Origin: Paenibacillus aestuarii
Lineage (GTDB): Bacteria > Bacillota > Bacilli > Paenibacillales > NBRC-103111
Assembly: GCF_027789125.1 (NCBI RefSeq)
Contig: NZ_JAQFVF010000015.1
Coordinates: 1 to 64,000 of the forward strand
DNA: 64,000 nt
Direction of reading: 5' to 3'
Shown here: one piece after another, positions 60,106-64,000 of the stretch
How the letters are laid out: every line of letters starts with the position of its first letter
Position numbering within the stretch: position 1 is the stretch's first letter
Position numbers and translations under genes: made by a program
Notes under the pieces: generated by a model
What the model was told of the DNA's origin: nothing
What the model saw: only the letters and a program-made list of their open reading frames with translations
Databases searched by the model: none

Positions 60106-60579
60106 TTATTCCGACTTCATATCTAATCCCTGTTTCTTGATTTCCGCATCCAAATGCTGACTATACGTTTTCAAGAAGTTAAGCACCTTATCGAATTGTG
60201 CCTCGGTTACTTGCTCAAATACGGCTTTATCCCGCTCTTCAAACTCGCTGTGCAATTCCTCATGGATTTGGTTAATGGCTTCCCCTTGCTCCGTCAGCTT
60301 AAAATAGATTTCTTTCTTATTATCTGGCTTCTGGTAGCTTTCAATTAAGTCTTTTTCCATGAGCTTCTTCGTTATTTTACTGATGGCACTTCTAGTCATA
60401 TATAAGGATTCCGCAAGTTTGGTCACATTGGAATCTACATGTTTGCCAATATATTCAATACAATGCACTTCAGAAGGCTTATAGTCTTTAAGGCAGACTT
60501 CCATCTTCGATTTATTCAGCCAAGACATCTTGTTTAATAAGTCCCTGAAACCTACTATGACTTGATCTTTTTTATTCAC
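60106..60579 (-). CDS. MarR family transcriptional regulator
   Basis: 157 residues, GTG start behind GAGGAGG. Winged-helix core: LAESLYMTRSAISKITKKLM and ESYQKPDNKKEIYFKLTEQG. Long dimerisation helices at both ends. It precedes, in the same direction, an MFS drug transporter whose promoter has two matching dyads, so it is most likely its repressor, separated by its own terminator. Confidence 0.9.
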   Translation of the reverse strand: MNKKDQVIVGFRDLLNKMSWLNKSKMEVCLKDYKPSEVHCIEYIGKHVDSNVTKLAESLYMTRSAISKITKKLMEKDLIESYQKPDNKKEIYFKLTEQGEAINQIHEELHSEFEERDKAVFEQVTEAQFDKVLNFLKTYSQHLDAEIKKQGLDMKSE

Positions 60580-60813
60580 GGCCTGTCCTCCTCCATGTGT
60601 GCATGTACCCTATTATATTATATTTTTATGAAAATAGGTCCCGCCATTTCACTCCTCTTGAACGAACCGACTGCCATATTCCATTTGTATTATTCTAGCT
60701 TACACGGAAACAAGGTACGAGTAAACGCTCTCTATGAACCATCTTCAACATGTGCATAAACGAATTTATCACAGGAAAGGGTAGAATTAGCAACTTTTGA
60801 GGAGGACATCGTC

Positions 60814-61525
60814 ATGCAGTTAGAAGCGGATGTTATCGCCCATACAATTGCCCAAGAGTTGGGCCATCCGCCGGATCTCATTTGTCTGGCAATCGATATG
60901 CATGACCATTCGACGATTCATTGCCTTTATATTGTCTCCAACGTGATGACGAAGCAAGTGGATGAATTAATTATCAAGCCTATCATCGAGGCCAGTCAGC
61001 AAGGAAGCCATGCTGGGAATACCGAGTGGTTGAAGAGCGCGATACCTTTAGGGCAAAGGCGGTATTGCATGATTACAGCCAAGCTGCTCAACAATTGCTC
61101 GCCGGTCACTGTTTGCTCATCCCTTCTACAGAATCACAGTACCTAAGCTTCGATGTTTCGAACTCGAAATACCGAGGCGTCGAGGAACCGAGTTCAGAGG
61201 TGGCTATCCGCGGTCCGAAGGACAAGTCGCCGTACTTACGGACGGTACACCAATGGCTTTGCTCGGACCCGTCGCCTTTTTTCAGTTTTTCACATCGCCT
61301 GAAGACCATTATCAACGGGCTGACATTGCCACGCTCATCCGCTGGTTGCGTATGTTCACATTTTTGCTTGCCATTTTTACGCCTGCTCTATATGTGGCCA
61401 TCGTCAGCTATCATCAGGAATTATTGCCTACATCCCTGCTCATCAACTTATCGGCACAGCGCGAACAAGTTCCCTTCCCGGCTTTCGTGGGTATTGGCCA
61501 TTTGCTTGATTTTCTCATTAAATAA
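60814..61525 (+). pseudogene. Decayed germinant receptor A-subunit (gerA-like)
   Basis: A good start (GAGGAGG, then ATG) opens MQLEADVIAHTIAQELGHPP and the GerA N-terminal domain. Near 61055 the frame shifts and continues as HDYSQAAQQLLAGHCLLIPS then GVEEPSSEVAIRGPK, the GerA signature. There about 100 residues are missing and a third frame resumes at GQVAVLTDGTPMALLGP, AIFTPALYVAIVSYHQEL and REQVPFPAFV, after which the gene stops. The last third of the membrane domain is gone. Confidence 0.88.
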
Positions 61526-61528
61526 GTA

Positions 61529-61571
61529 AAAACGCGGTCCTCAACAGAGGCACCGCGTTTCTTTAATTTTT
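61529..61571. terminator. Bidirectional terminator
   Basis: AAACGCGGT (61530-61538) and ACCGCGTTT (61552-61560), followed by CTTTAATTTTT on the + strand. Confidence 0.8.
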
Positions 61572-62733
61572 ATAGCGAGTTTTGCAAAATCTCTCTGACA
61601 TCCTCTTTCGCCAGCGGCACATAACTGCCGATCGTTGCACCCACCATCGCTCGTTCCGTCATCAAGTCGAGTTCTTTATCATCGATGTTATAATCGGATA
61701 GCCGCGACGGCGCGCCAATCGATGTCCAAAATTGCCGTAAGGCATGAGCGGTCTCCGCCGCCAATTGCGCATCTGTTTTGCCTTCAGCTGCGAGGTCAAA
61801 TACGCGCACGCCTAACTGTGCGATTTTTTCCGGCTTTTGCTTGGCGACATGCTCCATCCAGTGCGGGAACAATATCGCTAATCCGCCGCCATGCGGGATG
61901 TCATGAACAGCCGAAACGGCATGCTCAATGTCGTGAGTCGCCCAATCTGTCTGTACGCCTATCGCCGTAATGCCGTTTAGAGCAAATGTGCCATTCAGCA
62001 ACATAACTTCACGGTACTCATAATTTTCTAGGTCGTTAACGAGTTTGGGCGCTACCTCCATCACCGTGCGCAAGATGGCTTCCCCAATTCTTTCTTGCAG
62101 AGGAGCATTGGAAGAAGCATGAAAATATTGTTCAAACACATGTGACATAATATCCACAATGCCATAGACGGTTTGATCCCGCGGTACGGTGAACGTCAAT
62201 TCAGGGTCCAAAATACTGAATCTTGGGTACACATGGATTGAGCCGAAAGCGCGCTTGCTGTTCGTTTCCCAATTGGTTATGACGGAGTTTCCGTTCATTT
62301 CAGAACCTGTAGCAGCCAATGTCAGCACAGTGCCGATGGGAACTGCGGATGTCACGGCCACCTTCCGCGTAATAATGTCCCAAACGTCGCCATCATAATG
62401 CACGCCTGCGGCGATCGCCTTGGCACAGTCAATGACGCTACCACCGCCAACGGCCAAAATAATGTCAAGATGGTGCTCTTTGATCAGGCCAATCCCTTTG
62501 TTAACCGTCGTTAGCCGCGGGTTAGGTTCAACGCCGCCAAGCTCAATGACTTCCGCACCGATTTCTTGTAAATTCGCCAGCACTTGATCGTACAAGCCGC
62601 TGCGCTTAATGCTGCCGCCGCCGTACAGCAGCAGCACGCGCTTCCCGTACACCGGAATTTCCGCTTTGAGTTTACTCAACTGCCCTTTACCAAAAATCAG
62701 CTTAGTAGGATTAAGAAATTGAAATGCATTCAT
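61570..62733 (-). CDS. Iron-containing alcohol dehydrogenase (butanol dehydrogenase-like)
   Basis: 387 residues, group III dehydrogenase. Cofactor motif [15 protein letters not shown]; metal ligands in [16 protein letters not shown] and the downstream [40 protein letters not shown] follows. The opening [20 protein letters not shown] is shared with Bacillus YugJ/Clostridium Bdh enzymes, which reduce aldehydes with NADPH. AAGGAGGAG precedes the ATG. Its upstream neighbour is an ene-reductase in the same direction, 30 bases away, likely co-transcribed. Confidence 0.92.
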   Translation of the reverse strand: MNAFQFLNPTKLIFGKGQLSKLKAEIPVYGKRVLLLYGGGSIKRSGLYDQVLANLQEIGAEVIELGGVEPNPRLTTVNKGIGLIKEHHLDIILAVGGGSVIDCAKAIAAGVHYDGDVWDIITRKVAVTSAVPIGTVLTLAATGSEMNGNSVITNWETNSKRAFGSIHVYPRFSILDPELTFTVPRDQTVYGIVDIMSHVFEQYFHASSNAPLQERIGEAILRTVMEVAPKLVNDLENYEYREVMLLNGTFALNGITAIGVQTDWATHDIEHAVSAVHDIPHGGGLAILFPHWMEHVAKQKPEKIAQLGVRVFDLAAEGKTDAQLAAETAHALRQFWTSIGAPSRLSDYNIDDKELDLMTERAMVGATIGSYVPLAKEDVREILQNSL

Positions 62734-62763
62734 CGTTTCTCCTCCTTGATGTTTCGTTTCTGC

Positions 62764-63789
62764 TTATTTAAAGCCAAGGTTGTAAACGCCAGGATATTGA
62801 ATTTCTTTGCCTAGCTGCGTAGCTGCTTCCAATGCCCAATAAGGATTTCTGAGCATCCCTCTGCCTACGGCTACCAGATCCGCATCTTCATTGCCGACAA
62901 CGGCATTCGCTAACCCAGGCTCGTCCAGTCTGCCGACTGCGATGACAGGGACTTGAAGTGCATTTTTAATATCTCGAGCCATCGGCACTTGATATGCAGT
63001 ATGCGTACCTGGTCTGCCATGCGCCAGGATCGGGCCTTCTCCACCGGAGCTCACGTGGAAGACGTCCACACCTGCATCTCGATAAGCTTTGGAAAAGGCG
63101 ATGCTTTCTTCAATGCCATATCCGCCATCCACATATTCTCTCGCGGAAATGCGCATGATTAAAGGCATACTTTCAGGCAACACGCTTTTCACGGCCCGTA
63201 CGACTTCCTTGCCGAATAACGTTAAATCTTGACCATATTCATCCGTCCGTTTATTGGTATATGCCGATTGGAATTGATGGATTAAATATCCGTGTGCAGC
63301 ATGGATCTCCATCGTATCAACCCCAGCTTTGACAGCCCGCGCAGCAGCCTTGCGGAATTTCTCTACCATTTCCTTCACTTCTTCGGTCGTTAGTACTCTT
63401 GGCGTTTTGGATTTCTCATCGTAAGGAATCGCCGATGGGGCAACAGGTTCAGCTGCATCTTCCGCTTTACGTCCTGCATGCGCGATTTGAATGCCGACTT
63501 TGGCACCATATTGATGACATGCTTCAATAATACGCGCTAGAGGTGCGATATGATCGTCCGACCATAATCCTAGATCCAGGTCCGTGATTCGCCCGTCCGG
63601 TTCCACATCGGTCATTTCGATGATAATAAGGCCGGCTCCGCCGATGGCGCGATTGACGTAATGCATGTAATGCCAATCATTCACGACGCCGTCTTTTTTC
63701 GTCACCGCGTATTGGCACATCGGGGGCATGACGACGCGATTTTTCAACTCAAGCCCTTTTACTTGAAATGTTTGAAATAAATGCTTCAT
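62764..63789 (-). CDS. namA: NADPH dehydrogenase NamA (Old Yellow Enzyme, YqjM type)
   Basis: 341 residues, FMN-dependent ene-reductase. YqjM-class markers are PPMCQY near 22-27 (Cys and Tyr that tune FMN and bind substrate), the IHAAHGYLIHQF stretch with the two substrate-binding His, and AVGRLDEPGLANAV with ADLVAVGRGMLRNPYW for the FMN phosphate. It reduces activated double bonds of enones and nitro compounds. ATG 63789 follows AAAGGAG; 15 residues upstream in frame lack a site. Confidence 0.92.
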   Translation of the reverse strand: MKHLFQTFQVKGLELKNRVVMPPMCQYAVTKKDGVVNDWHYMHYVNRAIGGAGLIIIEMTDVEPDGRITDLDLGLWSDDHIAPLARIIEACHQYGAKVGIQIAHAGRKAEDAAEPVAPSAIPYDEKSKTPRVLTTEEVKEMVEKFRKAAARAVKAGVDTMEIHAAHGYLIHQFQSAYTNKRTDEYGQDLTLFGKEVVRAVKSVLPESMPLIMRISAREYVDGGYGIEESIAFSKAYRDAGVDVFHVSSGGEGPILAHGRPGTHTAYQVPMARDIKNALQVPVIAVGRLDEPGLANAVVGNEDADLVAVGRGMLRNPYWALEAATQLGKEIQYPGVYNLGFK

Positions 63790-64000
63790 TCTCTTAGACT
63801 CCTTTGCATGCTTCTTGATTAAAATACTAGACATACTTTCCCTGTATATCTAGGCAACAATCTGTAGTATTTCGTTACAAAACGTATTGTATTCCCTAAA
63901 CATCGTTATAACATATTATGAAATACAGAGTTTCTATCGATATTTTTAGTAGATTACTGAAGAAGGTAAGTCATTTTCATAAAACCCAAAAAAAGACATG

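Noticed and set aside
1..64000. CRISPR arrays, tRNA or rRNA genes
   Set aside because: No regularly spaced repeats, and I recognised no tRNA or rRNA sequence on either strand while reading. Short structured RNAs could have been missed without a covariance search.

Overview
The window looks like chromosomal DNA of a spore-forming bacillus of the Paenibacillus type. The signs are two complete germinant-receptor operons and the remains of a third receptor gene, strong AGGAGG ribosome sites with some TTG and GTG starts, an OpuA/GbsR glycine-betaine module, an S-layer-homology protein, and Bacillus-like PatB and NamA proteins. I saw no rRNA, tRNA, CRISPR array, complete insertion sequence or prophage. 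The genus is inferred from gene content, not from a marker gene.

Layout. 0-4 kb: a PadR-controlled operon (PadR, a pentapeptide-repeat protein with a HAAS-like N-terminus, and a DrrAB-type ABC exporter) behind a clear promoter with repeated operator words. 4-10 kb: stand-alone genes (HD-GYP phosphodiesterase, AlkD-like repair protein, SDR, PatB-type lyase, GNAT, DUF3231). 10-18 kb: a hydrolase remnant, a three-subunit molybdenum hydroxylase operon, an AraC regulator divergent from a phytanoyl-CoA-dioxygenase-like enzyme, a cupin, and a zinc alcohol dehydrogenase divergent from TetR. 18-25 kb: opuA-like operon with divergent gbsR, two small membrane proteins and an SLH protein. 24-28 kb: TetR with SDR and MerR with epimerase, each with recognisable operators. 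28-31 kb: an APH-type kinase, a YkvA-like protein and a stretch of decayed gene pieces. 31-37 kb: a five-gene operon for a secreted protein, an ABC-2 transporter and a two-component system, then a broken cupin gene. 37-53 kb: DinB, LysR, germinant receptor 1 (A-C-B), an ALDH/MFS/SDR operon with repeated operators, MFS/TetR, and germinant receptor 2 (A-C-D-B). 53-64 kb: DUF421, a sugar-dehydrogenase-like protein, VOC, isochorismatase, a Tet(X)-like monooxygenase, a MarR/MFS pair, the gerA remnant, an iron alcohol dehydrogenase and NamA.

Two themes stand out. First, many small regulator-plus-enzyme or regulator-plus-exporter units have operators readable in the DNA (PadR, TetR, MerR, MarR, GbsR), which fits a soil bacterium handling many small toxic molecules. 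Second, gene decay is frequent: an alpha/beta hydrolase, a VOC protein, an alcohol dehydrogenase, an aldo-keto reductase, an ABC ATPase, a cupin, a carboxymuconolactone decarboxylase and a gerA gene all survive only as fragments. Several keep the precise lesion, such as an in-frame stop, a 10-bp tandem duplication or a deletion junction.
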